A stretch of DNA of 64,000 bases, taken from positions 1-64,000 of the forward strand of contig CALFWM010000043.1 in NCBI GenBank assembly GCA_937928635.1, given 5' to 3'. The position numbers were made by a program, and so were the translations under genes. Below are positions 55,190 through 63,852 of the stretch, piece after piece. The stretch is from an uncultured Sulfitobacter sp. GTDB taxonomy: Bacteria; Pseudomonadota; Alphaproteobacteria; Rhodobacterales; Rhodobacteraceae. Numbering within the stretch: the stretch's first letter is position 1; every line of letters begins with the position of its first letter. Under the pieces are notes generated by a model. It was not told the origin of the DNA and searched no databases. It saw only the letters and a program-made list of their open reading frames with translations.

Positions 55190-55576
55190 ATGTTCGGCAT
55201 TCCCGGCAAACAAGCGGTCACAATGACCCCCAAAGCGGCGGCACAGATTTCCAGACTGATGGCATCTGCGGGGCATGCGGGCCTGCGCATCGGCATCAAA
55301 AAAGGCGGCTGCGCGGGCATGGAATATACCATGGAATACGTCGATGTCGCCGACACCAACGATGAGGTTGTCACCCAGGACGGTGCCTGCGTGATGATCG
55401 CCCCGATGGCGCAGATGTTCCTGTTTGGCACCGAGATTGACTATGAGACCAGCCTGCTTGAATCCGGTTTCAAATTCCGCAATCCCAACGTGACCGAGGC
55501 CTGCGGCTGTGGTGAATCCATCAAATTCGACATGTCGCTGGATGAGATGGCAAACGGCGCGCCCAATCTTAAATGA
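55190..55576 (+). CDS. HesB/IscA-family Fe-S cluster carrier
   Basis: A 128-residue A-type carrier with the three cluster-binding Cys: one in KKGGCAGMEY and two in EACGCGESIKF. The second Cys lies at the usual distance near the C-terminus, but the protein has about 20 extra C-terminal residues (DMSLDEMANGAPNLK). It passes Fe-S clusters to target proteins. ATG 55190 follows AAAGGAG. Whether it is SufA, IscA or ErpA cannot be decided. Confidence 0.9.
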   Translation: MFGIPGKQAVTMTPKAAAQISRLMASAGHAGLRIGIKKGGCAGMEYTMEYVDVADTNDEVVTQDGACVMIAPMAQMFLFGTEIDYETSLLESGFKFRNPNVTEACGCGESIKFDMSLDEMANGAPNLK

Positions 55577-55902
55577 GCGTTGGCGCGGTTGATATCGCCT
55601 TTGCCAAAGAACTCTTTGCCGACCTGCCGGACCTGACCACCCGCAAAATGTTTGGCGGGCTGGGGATATACAGCGCGGGCATTATTTTCGCCCTGCTGAT
55701 GTCTGATGGCCGCTTTATGATCAAAGCCAAAGAGGGGTCATTTGCGGATCATCTGGCCAGTCTGGGTTGCACCCGCTGGACCTATACGCGCAAGGACGGT
55801 GCGGCCTCCTCAATGCCCTACTGGAGCATGCCGGACGCCGCCCTTGATGATCCGGATACGGCTTGCGCCCTTGCCCGTGATGCGCTTGCGGCGCTTAGCT
55901 GA
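55573..55902 (+). CDS. TfoX/Sxy N-terminal-domain protein
   Basis: A 109-residue protein with the TfoX-N fold signature (LTTRKMFGGLGIYSAGIIFA, MIKAKEGSFADHLASLG, SMPYWSMPDAALDD). In gammaproteobacteria TfoX controls competence with CRP, but the single-domain form in alphaproteobacteria has no proven role. It starts in an ATGA overlap with the IscA gene and overlaps the convergent HD-domain gene by 8 bp. Confidence 0.88.
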   Translation: MSVGAVDIAFAKELFADLPDLTTRKMFGGLGIYSAGIIFALLMSDGRFMIKAKEGSFADHLASLGCTRWTYTRKDGAASSMPYWSMPDAALDDPDTACALARDALAALS

Positions 55903-56527
55903 TTTCTGATAATAATTGCGCGCGAAACACCCGCATAAAATCCGCCCGCTCCTGTGCAAGGCGCGCAGCGGGTGCGGTATGCATCCTCTCTGCGATACGC
56001 AATAACTTGGTCTCGAAATGGTCGAGGGCATATCTGCGGTCATCCAAATCCCGCTGTTGCGCCAAAGGGTCATCGGCGTCAAACAAGGCGGCTCCCATTT
56101 GCCCCGACACATTGAAACAGCGCGCAATGCCGAGCGCCCCCAAAGCCTCCAACCGGTCAGCATCCTGCACAATCTGCGCCTCCAGTGTCTGCGCCACCAC
56201 ACCGCCCGAAAAACTATGCGCTTCAATGGCATGTGCCACGCTCTTCACCCGCTCTTCCACCATGCCATGCCCGCGCAAAAACCGGCTGGCCTGCGCGGCG
56301 GACAGATGCGCGGCCTCTTTGCGCGCGGGGCTGTCCTTGGGCGGGCTAACCAGATCATGCAGAAAGGCGGCGGCCTCAATCACCTCCAGATCACACCCGC
56401 CAACCTCAATCGCAATATCCCGCGCCATGGCCCAGACCCGCCGCAAATGCCCAAGGTCATGCGCGCCGTCCTGCGCGTCCTGCCAGACCCGCGTCACCTC
56501 TGCCTCACACAATGCCTGCCATCTCAT
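55895..56527 (-). CDS. HD-domain phosphohydrolase
   Basis: A 210-residue protein with metal ligands of the HD superfamily: GAHDLGHLRRV (first His), AAAFLHDLVSP (His-Asp pair) and VQDADRLEALGA (later Asp). It resembles the YedJ/yhcB-type small HD phosphohydrolases. The substrate is probably a nucleotide or other phosphate ester. It is convergent with the TfoX gene and divergent from tpiA. Confidence 0.88.
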   Translation of the reverse strand: MRWQALCEAEVTRVWQDAQDGAHDLGHLRRVWAMARDIAIEVGGCDLEVIEAAAFLHDLVSPPKDSPARKEAAHLSAAQASRFLRGHGMVEERVKSVAHAIEAHSFSGGVVAQTLEAQIVQDADRLEALGALGIARCFNVSGQMGAALFDADDPLAQQRDLDDRRYALDHFETKLLRIAERMHTAPAARLAQERADFMRVFRAQLLSEIS

Positions 56528-56598
56528 CCTCGCCCTCCTGTTGGTCGTCGTTGCCCCGGCGCACCCCCAATGCTAACAACAATCAACCTAAAGGATGA

Positions 56599-57357
56599 AT
56601 GCCTCCCATGCGCCCCAAAATCGCCGCCGGAAACTGGAAAATGAATGGCACTGCCGCCGCCCTTGCAGAGCTGAACGCCCTTGGCCCTGTTGTGCCGGCG
56701 TCGGGCACCACGGTGATCATCTGCCCGCCTGCCCCCTTGCTGTTTCGCGCGGTTGATCTTGCGGGTCCATTAAACATCGCCATCGGCGCGCAGGATTGTC
56801 ATGCAGAGCCAAAAGGCGCCTTTACCGGTGACATCTCTGCCGGGATGATCGCGGACTGCGGAGCAAGCCATGTGATTGTGGGCCATTCTGAACGGCGTGA
56901 CAGATACAGCGAAACCAATGCCAATGTGCGCCAAAAGGCGGAGCAGGCCTGGCGCGCCGGGCTGACGCCCATCATCTGCCTTGGCGAAAGCCTGGATGTA
57001 CGCGAGGCGGGCACAACGCTTGATATCATCGCAACACAACTGTCCGGCTCCCTGCCTGACGATGTGACGGCCACAAACACCGTTGTCGCTTACGAACCGA
57101 TCTGGGCCATTGGCACCGGCAAAGTCCCGACGCTTGAGCAGATCATTGAAGTCCATGATTTCATCCGCGCGCAACTCACCAGCCGCTTTGGTGCTGAAAC
57201 CGCCCAGATGATCCCGCTTCTTTACGGTGGCTCTGTCAAAGCGGACAATGCTGCGACAATCTTCAGCGCTGAAAACGTGGATGGCGCATTGGTGGGTGGT
57301 GCCTCCCTCAAGGCCAGCGATTTTGGCCCGATTGTCACCGCCCTCGCCGCCTCCTAA
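56599..57357 (+). CDS. tpiA: Triosephosphate isomerase
   Basis: A 252-residue TIM-barrel enzyme interconverting dihydroxyacetone phosphate and glyceraldehyde 3-phosphate. Catalytic Lys in AAGNWKMNG, His in VIVGHSERR and Glu in VVAYEPIWAIGTGK are all present, with the phosphate loop LLYGGSVKADN. Either ATG 56599 (close AAGGA) or ATG 56608 may be the start. Confidence 0.96.
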   Translation: MPPMRPKIAAGNWKMNGTAAALAELNALGPVVPASGTTVIICPPAPLLFRAVDLAGPLNIAIGAQDCHAEPKGAFTGDISAGMIADCGASHVIVGHSERRDRYSETNANVRQKAEQAWRAGLTPIICLGESLDVREAGTTLDIIATQLSGSLPDDVTATNTVVAYEPIWAIGTGKVPTLEQIIEVHDFIRAQLTSRFGAETAQMIPLLYGGSVKADNAATIFSAENVDGALVGGASLKASDFGPIVTALAAS

Positions 57358-57463
57358 GGGCAGCGCACTGCGGGTTGAGCGGGGTCACCACCCCCTATTC
57401 ACCCTTCCAATAAACTCATCTCAGGTCTCTGCCCCACACCCTGCCGTGACTGTTAAGGCACAG

Positions 57464-57491
57464 CCCGTAAGGCGGACTTTAGCCCGCCCTA
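57464..57491 (-). terminator. REP-like hairpin after the second TRAP operon (copy 3)
   Basis: On the minus strand GGGCGGGC-TAAAG-TCCGCC is followed by TTACGGGC, matching the copies at 23203-23230 and 38183-38208. It sits between the convergent tpiA and dctM genes and overlaps the last codon of dctM. Confidence 0.65.
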
Positions 57492-58865
57492 TCTGGTGAT
57501 GATCTCCGGCCCCATCATCATTGTGGGCAACCATGTGCTCAGGAACGGGATGTAGGTGACCATAATCAGGAACACAAACAGAACCGCCAGAAACGGCAGG
57601 GCGGCCTTGACCACATTCATCATGGGCATGTTGGCCACGCCTGAGGTCACAAACAGGTTCAACCCCACCGGCGGCGTGATCATCCCGATCTCCATGTTGA
57701 CCACCATGATGATGCCAAGGTGAATGGGATCAATCCCCAGTTCAATCGCAATGGGAAACACCAGAGGTGCCACAATCACCAGCAGGCCCGAAGGCTCCAT
57801 GAACTGTCCGCCAATCAGCAGGATCACGTTCACAATCACCAGGAACATGATGGGCCCAAACCCGGCATTCAACATCGCCGCTGAAATCTGCTGCGGGATC
57901 TGCTCGTCCGTCAAAACATGTTTCAGGATCAGCGCATTGGCGATGATGAACATCAGCGTCACGGTTAATTTGCCGGCCTCAAACAACGTGTCACGCGTGT
58001 CGCGGTGGAAAAACACGCTCAGCAGGGCAATGGGCTTTTGCAACAGCGTGATATTGCGCCCCTCCCCCTTCACATGCAGCGGCCCCATGTCGCGATAGAC
58101 AAAGGAGGCAATGAAAAACGCATAGACGGCAGCCACGGCAGCGGCTTCCGTGGGCGTGAATATCCCGCCATAGATACCCCCCAGAATGATGACGATCAGG
58201 AACAATCCCCATCCGGCCTCTGCGGCGGAACGGCCTACTTCACCCCAGCCCTGCCATTTGCCCTTTGGTAAATCACGCACCTTGGCGATGATGTAGATCG
58301 TCAGCATCAGCATGAACCCGGCCAGAAGGCCCGGAATGACGCCCGCCAAAAACATCCGCCCCACAGACACATCCGTCGCAGAGGCATAGACCACCATCAC
58401 AATGCTGGGCGGGATCAGAATGCCCAGGGTGCCCGCCACCGCAATCACCCCGGCGGCAAAGTCCTTGGTGTAGCCCACCTCGCGCATGCCCACGATCACG
58501 ATGGAGCCAATGGCCACCACGGTTGCGGGGGATGACCCGCTCAATGCGGCAAACAACATACAGGCAAAGACACCGGCAATGGCGAGGCCTCCGGGCAAAT
58601 GCCCGACCAGCGCAATGGAAAACCGGATGATCCGCCGCGCCACGCCGCCCGTGGACATAAACGCCGAGGCCAGAATGAAAAACGGGATCGCCAGCAAGGT
58701 ATAATGCCCCGCCATGGCCTGAAAAAACGTCTGCGCGATGGAGGCGAGCGAGGTGTCGCTCAGCGCCAGCAGAAAGATGATGGAGGACAGTCCAAGGCTG
58801 ACCGCAATCGGCACCCCGATCAGCATCAACCCCACAACCATGGTGAAAAGAATGATAACTTCCAT
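57489..58865 (-). CDS. dctM: TRAP transporter large permease, DctM-type
   Basis: A 458-residue membrane protein of normal DctM length. LMLIGVPIAVSLGLSSI, LLAIPFFILASAFMSTGGVA, IAVAGTLGILIPPSIVMVVY and VNMEIGMITPPVGLNLFVTS are family signatures. It moves the substrate delivered by DctP using the sodium gradient. It lies four bases after dctQ. Confidence 0.95.
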   Translation of the reverse strand: MEVIILFTMVVGLMLIGVPIAVSLGLSSIIFLLALSDTSLASIAQTFFQAMAGHYTLLAIPFFILASAFMSTGGVARRIIRFSIALVGHLPGGLAIAGVFACMLFAALSGSSPATVVAIGSIVIVGMREVGYTKDFAAGVIAVAGTLGILIPPSIVMVVYASATDVSVGRMFLAGVIPGLLAGFMLMLTIYIIAKVRDLPKGKWQGWGEVGRSAAEAGWGLFLIVIILGGIYGGIFTPTEAAAVAAVYAFFIASFVYRDMGPLHVKGEGRNITLLQKPIALLSVFFHRDTRDTLFEAGKLTVTLMFIIANALILKHVLTDEQIPQQISAAMLNAGFGPIMFLVIVNVILLIGGQFMEPSGLLVIVAPLVFPIAIELGIDPIHLGIIMVVNMEIGMITPPVGLNLFVTSGVANMPMMNVVKAALPFLAVLFVFLIMVTYIPFLSTWLPTMMMGPEIITR

Positions 58866-58869
58866 GGCC

Positions 58870-59550
58870 TTAGTCCCCGGCGTTCATGTGCATGACGTCC
58901 TCAACCGCGTCTTCGGCCTCATGGCTGACAATCAATCCGTCCTGACGCCCGGCAATCACCCGCAGCGTCGCCTGCACAAAGCGCAGCAACAAAAGTACCG
59001 CCCCAAAGGGCAATATGGCATAGGGAATAAAGCGCGGGATTTTTTCGTATTCTTCGCCCTGATTCATGATCGGCTCAATAAAGCGCAGCCATTCGGGCAT
59101 GTAGATGTCGTCAACCTCATACCAGGCCTGATCCCGGCTGTTTTCAAACCCCACAGGGAACCACCGGCCAGAGGTCGCGTCAAACCCGCCAAACGGGGCC
59201 CAGTAATCCCACGCCCCTTTGAACAAAAGCGCGGCATAGATGACGCAGATCAACCCGGCGATCACCGCCAGACGACGACGCCCGGTGCGCGAAAACAAAT
59301 TGACCACCGCATCCACGCCAAGGTGTGCGGTCACCTTGACCGCATAGCTGACCCCAAACAGCACCAGCCAGGCGAACAGAAAGGCGGTCATCTCCAGCCC
59401 CCAGATCAGCCCGGTGTTAAACCCGTAGCGCAGTACCACATTGATAAAAGTGATGATTGTCATCAGGCCCAGCAGCACAGCGATGGCGGTTTCTTCCAAC
59501 TCGCTGATGATACGGCGCAGGCCGGTTTCGTGCTCAATTTGTGCTGACAT
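58870..59550 (-). CDS. dctQ: TRAP transporter small permease, DctQ-type
   Basis: A 226-residue four-helix protein with TAFLFAWLVLFGVSYAVKVT and AHLGVDAVV, the DctQ core. A soluble loop of about 60 residues (WDYWAPFGGFDATSGRWFPV region) lies between helices three and four. It forms the membrane complex with DctM. Confidence 0.93.
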   Translation of the reverse strand: MSAQIEHETGLRRIISELEETAIAVLLGLMTIITFINVVLRYGFNTGLIWGLEMTAFLFAWLVLFGVSYAVKVTAHLGVDAVVNLFSRTGRRRLAVIAGLICVIYAALLFKGAWDYWAPFGGFDATSGRWFPVGFENSRDQAWYEVDDIYMPEWLRFIEPIMNQGEEYEKIPRFIPYAILPFGAVLLLLRFVQATLRVIAGRQDGLIVSHEAEDAVEDVMHMNAGD

Positions 59551-59577
59551 GCCCCTGCCCCCAAAGCCGTCTTTGTA

Positions 59578-59611
59578 AGATCGGCCGCCGGTTTTGCCCG
59601 GCGGCCGATCT
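59578..59611 (-). terminator. Strong hairpin between dctP and dctQ
   Basis: AGATCGGCCGCCGG (59578-59591) and its exact complement (59598-59611) form a 14-bp stem with a 6-base loop. No long T-run follows, so it more likely stabilises the dctP mRNA or lowers read-through into dctQM than stops it fully. Confidence 0.7.
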
Positions 59612-59621
59612 GTCGCTCTTT

Positions 59622-60626
59622 TTAGGAACTGGCGTCGTTGAACTTTTGCGCCGCGTCGATGTTTTCCTGACCCACATCATCCCGGAACTGGTCCCAGACA
59701 GGCTTCATCACCTCGACCCACTCTGCACGTTGTTCGGTTGTCAGCTCGCGCACAACACCCCCGGCGTCCAGAATGGCCTGTTTGGCCTCTGCGTTCACCT
59801 TGGTGGATTCAGAGTTACGCGCCTCTGTCACTTCCGCGACGATGGTTGACAGTTGATCACGCACATCCGCGTCCAGGCTGTCCCACCAGTCCGTGTTGGT
59901 GACCAGCAGATAGTCGATGATGCCGTGGTTGGTCTCTGTTGTGCCGTCCTGCACCTCAAAGAACTTTTTGCCATAGATGTTGGACCAGGTGTTTTCCTGA
60001 CCATCCACGACGCCGGTTTGCAGGGCACCGTAGACCTCAGAGAATGCCATTGGCTGAGGAGAGCCCCCCATCGCCGCCATCTGCGCTTTCAGCACATCAG
60101 AGTTCTGCACGCGGAATTTCAGGCCATTGGCATCCGCGGGGCTGATCAGCGGCTTGTTGGCTGACATCTGCTTCATCCCGTTGTGCCAGAACGCAAGGCC
60201 CAGCAGGCCACGACGGGTCATGGATTCTTTCATCGCCTGACCGGTCTCGGAGTTCTGGAAAGCATCCACCGCCGCGATGTCTTTGAACATGAAGGGCAGA
60301 TCAAAGATGCGGAATTTCTTGGTGAACTGTTCAAACTTTGACAGGGACGGCGCGGCCATCTGCACGTCGCCCTGCAACAGCGCTTCAAGCACCTGGTTGT
60401 CGTTATAAAGCGTGGAGTTCGGGAAAACTTCCATGCAGGCTTTGCCGTTCATCTCTTCATTGACGCGCTTTTCCAGCAGGGATGCAGCGATCCCTTTGGG
60501 GTGCTTGTCGGTGTTGGTGACGTGGCTCAGCTTGATGACAATTTCACCGTCATCACAGGCGGCGGCAACGGCCCCTGCGGATACGCTCAGGCTCAGCGCC
60601 AGTGCGGCTGCGGATAGAATTTTCAT
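59622..60626 (-). CDS. dctP: TRAP transporter solute-binding protein, DctP-type
   Basis: A 334-residue periplasmic protein with a signal peptide (ALALSLSVSAGAVAAA). VIKLSHVTNTDKHPKGIA, NGLKFRVQNSDVLKAQMAAM (conserved ligand-binding Arg) and YGALQTGVVDGQENTWSNIY are DctP signatures, including the QEN motif. C4-dicarboxylates such as malate, fumarate and succinate are the likely ligands, supported by the DctB/DctD-like system next door. GGGAGGAG precedes the ATG. Confidence 0.93.
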   Translation of the reverse strand: MKILSAAALALSLSVSAGAVAAACDDGEIVIKLSHVTNTDKHPKGIAASLLEKRVNEEMNGKACMEVFPNSTLYNDNQVLEALLQGDVQMAAPSLSKFEQFTKKFRIFDLPFMFKDIAAVDAFQNSETGQAMKESMTRRGLLGLAFWHNGMKQMSANKPLISPADANGLKFRVQNSDVLKAQMAAMGGSPQPMAFSEVYGALQTGVVDGQENTWSNIYGKKFFEVQDGTTETNHGIIDYLLVTNTDWWDSLDADVRDQLSTIVAEVTEARNSESTKVNAEAKQAILDAGGVVRELTTEQRAEWVEVMKPVWDQFRDDVGQENIDAAQKFNDASS

Positions 60627-60774
60627 ATAGGTCTCCTCCCAGAGAATAGAATCGGATTGGCACCGCTGTTCGATGCGCTGGCCCTATCAAACAGGAGCAA
60701 CGCGCATGTCACAAGGCTGTGTTGGACGCGGGGTTCCAAGCATACAAAACGTATTTTTATCAGCTTATTACGGC

Positions 60775-60789
60775 GCAAACCTTAAGCCT
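60775..60789 (-). promoter_or_regulatory. Candidate sigma-54 (-24/-12) promoter of dctPQM
   Basis: On the minus strand AGGCTTAAGGTTTGC has GG and GC exactly ten bases apart, with GGC and TTGC at the consensus positions. It lies about 150 bp before dctP and 23 bp from the nearest palindrome. Four bases between the two boxes differ from consensus. A sigma-70 promoter further on is not excluded. Confidence 0.4.
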
Positions 60790-60811
60790 GACGCTCATGC
60801 GCCAGTCTGGC

Positions 60812-60866
60812 ATTGTGCGATAATCCGCACATCTCACGCGCGTCAATGTGCGGATTATCGCACAAT
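60812..60866. promoter_or_regulatory. Two nested palindromic operators upstream of dctP
   Basis: The 21-bp arm at 60812-60832 is repeated exactly inverted at 60846-60866. Each arm is itself a palindrome, TGTGCG-N6-CGCACA (60814-60831 and 60847-60864). The two centres lie 33 bp apart, about three helical turns. This fits tandem sites for a dimeric Fis-type regulator, as known for DctD upstream of rhizobial dctA. They are 13-65 bp past the dctD stop codon. Confidence 0.75.
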
Positions 60867-60876
60867 CAAGGCCGTC

Positions 60877-62106
60877 TCAGCGGCGAAAATCCTCCGGCTT
60901 CACGCCATAGCGCGCCAGCTTGTCGTAGAATGTCTTACGCGGCAGTTTCAGCCTCTGTGCGGCGGCGGAGGCTTGCCCGCCCGCGCGTCGCAGCGCCGCC
61001 TCAAGCAAGGATTGTTCAACCTGCGCCATCTGTTCCGCCAGCCCAATACCCCCGTCGGGTGTGGCATCCTCTGGCAACCCCAGAACAAAACGCATCGCGA
61101 TAGACATCAGCGCACGGGCATTCCCCGGCCAATCACGCGCCATCAGTGAGGCAATCTGTTCCGGCGTAACCTCGGGGGCCGCCAACCCGGCCTGTTCTGC
61201 GGCCTGATCCACGTAACGGCGGAACATCACGGGTATGTCCTCTGGCCGTTCGGCAAGCGCGGGGATGCGCAGGGTCAGCACATCAAGGCGAAAATGCAGA
61301 TCGACATGAAAACGCCCCGCTGCAACCTCATCCGCCAAATCCCGCGTGCTGCCCGCGATCAGCCGGGTGGCGGTGTCGCCCTCCATCGTTTCTGCCAGTG
61401 TCAGTTGCAGCTGCGGGGCAAGCTGGCTGATCTCATCAATGAACAGGCTGCCGTCGGTGCCTTCTTCGAGTGCGGCCTGCAAACCCTCCGCCGAAAGACC
61501 TGCCGCCGCACGTTTCACAAACGGCGCTTTGGAGCGGGCAGAGCTTAGATGCACCACCTCCGCCACTTTGGAAATGCCGGTGCCGGGTGCGCCTGTAACC
61601 AATGCGGCCCCATCGACCTGCGCCACAAGACGCACCCGTTTGCGCAGCCCTTCGGCAAGCTCGGATGAGCCAAACAGCATGCGCGCCGCCGGATCACCGG
61701 TTTTCACCAGATGTCGCATGCGCCGGTTGTCCAGCACCATCGCGCGGATTTTAAGTGCACGTTCCAGCAGGCTGATGAGATCGGCGGGCGCACAGGGTTT
61801 TTCCAGAAAACCAAAGGCACCCTGCCCCATCGCCTTGACCGCCATGGGGATGTCACCCTCCCCCGTCAACAGGATCACCGGCAGGTCCGCATCCTGACTT
61901 TGCGCATAGTCCAACAGGTGAAACCCGTCACGCCCCGGCATGCGGATGTCTGACAGGATCACCCCGTCAAAACCGGGGGTAATCCGATCTTTGACCGCAA
62001 CAAAAGACCCGGCGGTCAGCGCTGCGATCTCCGCCAGCTCAAGGGTCTGCGCCAGCGCCTCGCGCACTGCCGCATCGTCATCCACGAACAACACTGTGCC
62101 CTTCAT
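60877..62106 (-). CDS. DctD-like response regulator with a degenerate AAA+ domain
   Basis: A 409-residue protein. Residues 1-120 are a receiver domain (VDDDA, phosphoacceptor Asp53 in LSDIRMPG, Lys103). The central domain resembles sigma-54 activators: VTGAPGTGIS at 170-179, SLFIDEI at 220-226, RFHVDLHFRLDVLTLRIPAL. However, the Walker A Lys is replaced by Ile178 and about 20 residues containing the GAFTGA loop are missing. A Fis-type helix-turn-helix closes the protein (AAQRLKLPRKTFYDKLARYG). It overlaps the sensor gene as ATGA. It can probably bind DNA when phosphorylated but not act as a classical sigma-54 ATPase. Confidence 0.88.
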   Translation of the reverse strand: MKGTVLFVDDDAAVREALAQTLELAEIAALTAGSFVAVKDRITPGFDGVILSDIRMPGRDGFHLLDYAQSQDADLPVILLTGEGDIPMAVKAMGQGAFGFLEKPCAPADLISLLERALKIRAMVLDNRRMRHLVKTGDPAARMLFGSSELAEGLRKRVRLVAQVDGAALVTGAPGTGISKVAEVVHLSSARSKAPFVKRAAAGLSAEGLQAALEEGTDGSLFIDEISQLAPQLQLTLAETMEGDTATRLIAGSTRDLADEVAAGRFHVDLHFRLDVLTLRIPALAERPEDIPVMFRRYVDQAAEQAGLAAPEVTPEQIASLMARDWPGNARALMSIAMRFVLGLPEDATPDGGIGLAEQMAQVEQSLLEAALRRAGGQASAAAQRLKLPRKTFYDKLARYGVKPEDFRR

Positions 62107-63794
62107 GCGGCCTGTTCCTCTGCCAGGGCGCGCTCCAGCGTCACGGAAAACAACGCACCACCGCCCGCGCAGTTGCTGCCTTTGATCTGGCCGCCAAAAC
62201 TCTGCACAATGCCATAGCTGATCGACAGGCCCAGCCCCATGCCACCGGTCTCACCCTCCTGTTTGGTCGTGTAAAACGGGTCAAACACCTTGTCGGGCAT
62301 TTCAATGCCGGGTCCGGTGTCGCGGAAATTCACCGTTAGGGTTCTGCCATCGCTGACCAACACCCGCAGGTGTTTGGCCTCACTCCGGGCCATGGCATCG
62401 ACTGCATTGGTGATCAGGTTGACAAAAACCTGCCCCAACCGCACTTCACCACCGCGCACCCAGATTGGCCCCTCGGCGGGATCATATTGCAGTGTCACAC
62501 CCGCCTCAGCGATATGCGCGCGCGTCAGCTCCAATGCGCTTTCCAGAACCGCACCCAGTTCGACCCGCTCCTGCGCCCCGCTTTCCTGCCGCGCAAAGGC
62601 GCGCAGGTTCTGAATGATCCGCCCCATGCGCCGCGCCATATCTGAAATCCGCGCCAGATTGTCTGTTGCACGTGCGGGTTGGTCACGCGCCATGAATTGC
62701 GCCGCGTTTTCCGCAAAAGACCGGATCGCCATCAGGGGTTGGTTCAGCTCATGGCTGATGCCCGCTGACATCTGCCCCAGGGCGCTGAGTTTGCCGGCCT
62801 GCACCAGCTCATCCTGCGCGCGTTTCAGGGCGGCGGTGCGCTCTGCAACCCGTGCCTCCAGCTGTGCATTGGCCTGCGTCAACGCACGGCGCCGTTCAGA
62901 GGCCAGAAACAACAACGATCCAAAAGCCAGACAAAGCGCGGCCACCATCGCCGCCTGCAACCAGGCAATTGCGCGGGCCTGTGCGACGTTCAGCAAAACT
63001 TCGCCCGTCATCCCGATCACCGGCAATTCTTGGGTCAGATGCAGCGCCTGCCCCGGTAGATATGGCCCCCAGCCCAGCGACCATATTTCGTGCGGCCCGA
63101 TGTGGCGCGCCTCAAAGGCGGGCGCCTGCCCTGTGGGCGGGATCAACCCTGCCGCCCCGTCCGGGCGACGCCAGAACAACAATTCGGAGCGGTTTGAAAT
63201 ATACACAACACCCTGCTGATCCGTGAAAAACGCCGCCGGGTTTGTGCCGCGCCAGTTGTAGTCAATGCCGCTCAAGTCCGTGACCACCACCACGACACCC
63301 TGCACCGCGCCGTCTGCGGCAAAAACCGGGGCTGCGTGATAAAACGCGCGATCCCGCAGCGGGTTTGCATCCCCGTGCCCCCAGCCCAGTGCCCCGCGCA
63401 GCGCGCGCTGCACATGGGGCTCCTGCGCCAGATCGCGCAGCTGATCGCCCTGGGCCGCCGCCCGCAAGGCCCCGTCGCGATCCAGCACCAAAACATCCAA
63501 AGCCGCCGATTTGTCCGCCACCTCCAGCAACATCTCCTGCACGCCGCCGCCCCCCTCATCGCGCAGGGCCTGTTGCACAACCGGGTGATCGGCCAAGGTA
63601 ACGGCCAGATCGCGGTAACGTTGTAATTGCCCCACCAGCCGGTCCCCGGCCAGCGCCAGATCCGCCTGCCCCCGGGCAGCCAATTGATCCAGACCTTGGC
63701 CATAGCCATAGCGCCACACCGCCCCGGCCAACACCAGCACGACACATAAGAAAGCCAACACAAGAGCAGCGCGGCGGCGCAATCCGTTTTCCAT
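62103..63794 (-). CDS. DctB-like sensor histidine kinase
   Basis: A 563-residue membrane kinase. Two transmembrane helices (about residues 8-27 and 280-300) bracket a periplasmic double-Cache sensor domain. The kinase core has the phospho-His in GISHELNQPLMAIRSF, the N box NLITNAVDA, G1 DTGPGIE and G2 GGMGLGLSIS. The order matches DctB, which senses C4-dicarboxylates. ATG 63794 was chosen; an in-frame upstream ATG at 63854 would overlap the divergent P450 gene. It is cotranscribed with the regulator. Confidence 0.9.
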   Translation of the reverse strand: MENGLRRRAALVLAFLCVVLVLAGAVWRYGYGQGLDQLAARGQADLALAGDRLVGQLQRYRDLAVTLADHPVVQQALRDEGGGGVQEMLLEVADKSAALDVLVLDRDGALRAAAQGDQLRDLAQEPHVQRALRGALGWGHGDANPLRDRAFYHAAPVFAADGAVQGVVVVVTDLSGIDYNWRGTNPAAFFTDQQGVVYISNRSELLFWRRPDGAAGLIPPTGQAPAFEARHIGPHEIWSLGWGPYLPGQALHLTQELPVIGMTGEVLLNVAQARAIAWLQAAMVAALCLAFGSLLFLASERRRALTQANAQLEARVAERTAALKRAQDELVQAGKLSALGQMSAGISHELNQPLMAIRSFAENAAQFMARDQPARATDNLARISDMARRMGRIIQNLRAFARQESGAQERVELGAVLESALELTRAHIAEAGVTLQYDPAEGPIWVRGGEVRLGQVFVNLITNAVDAMARSEAKHLRVLVSDGRTLTVNFRDTGPGIEMPDKVFDPFYTTKQEGETGGMGLGLSISYGIVQSFGGQIKGSNCAGGGALFSVTLERALAEEQAA

Positions 63795-63852
63795 CTGGTT
63801 AATTTGCACAACGCCCCTTGCAAAGACCAGTGGCACTTGGTCCTGTCGGGGC

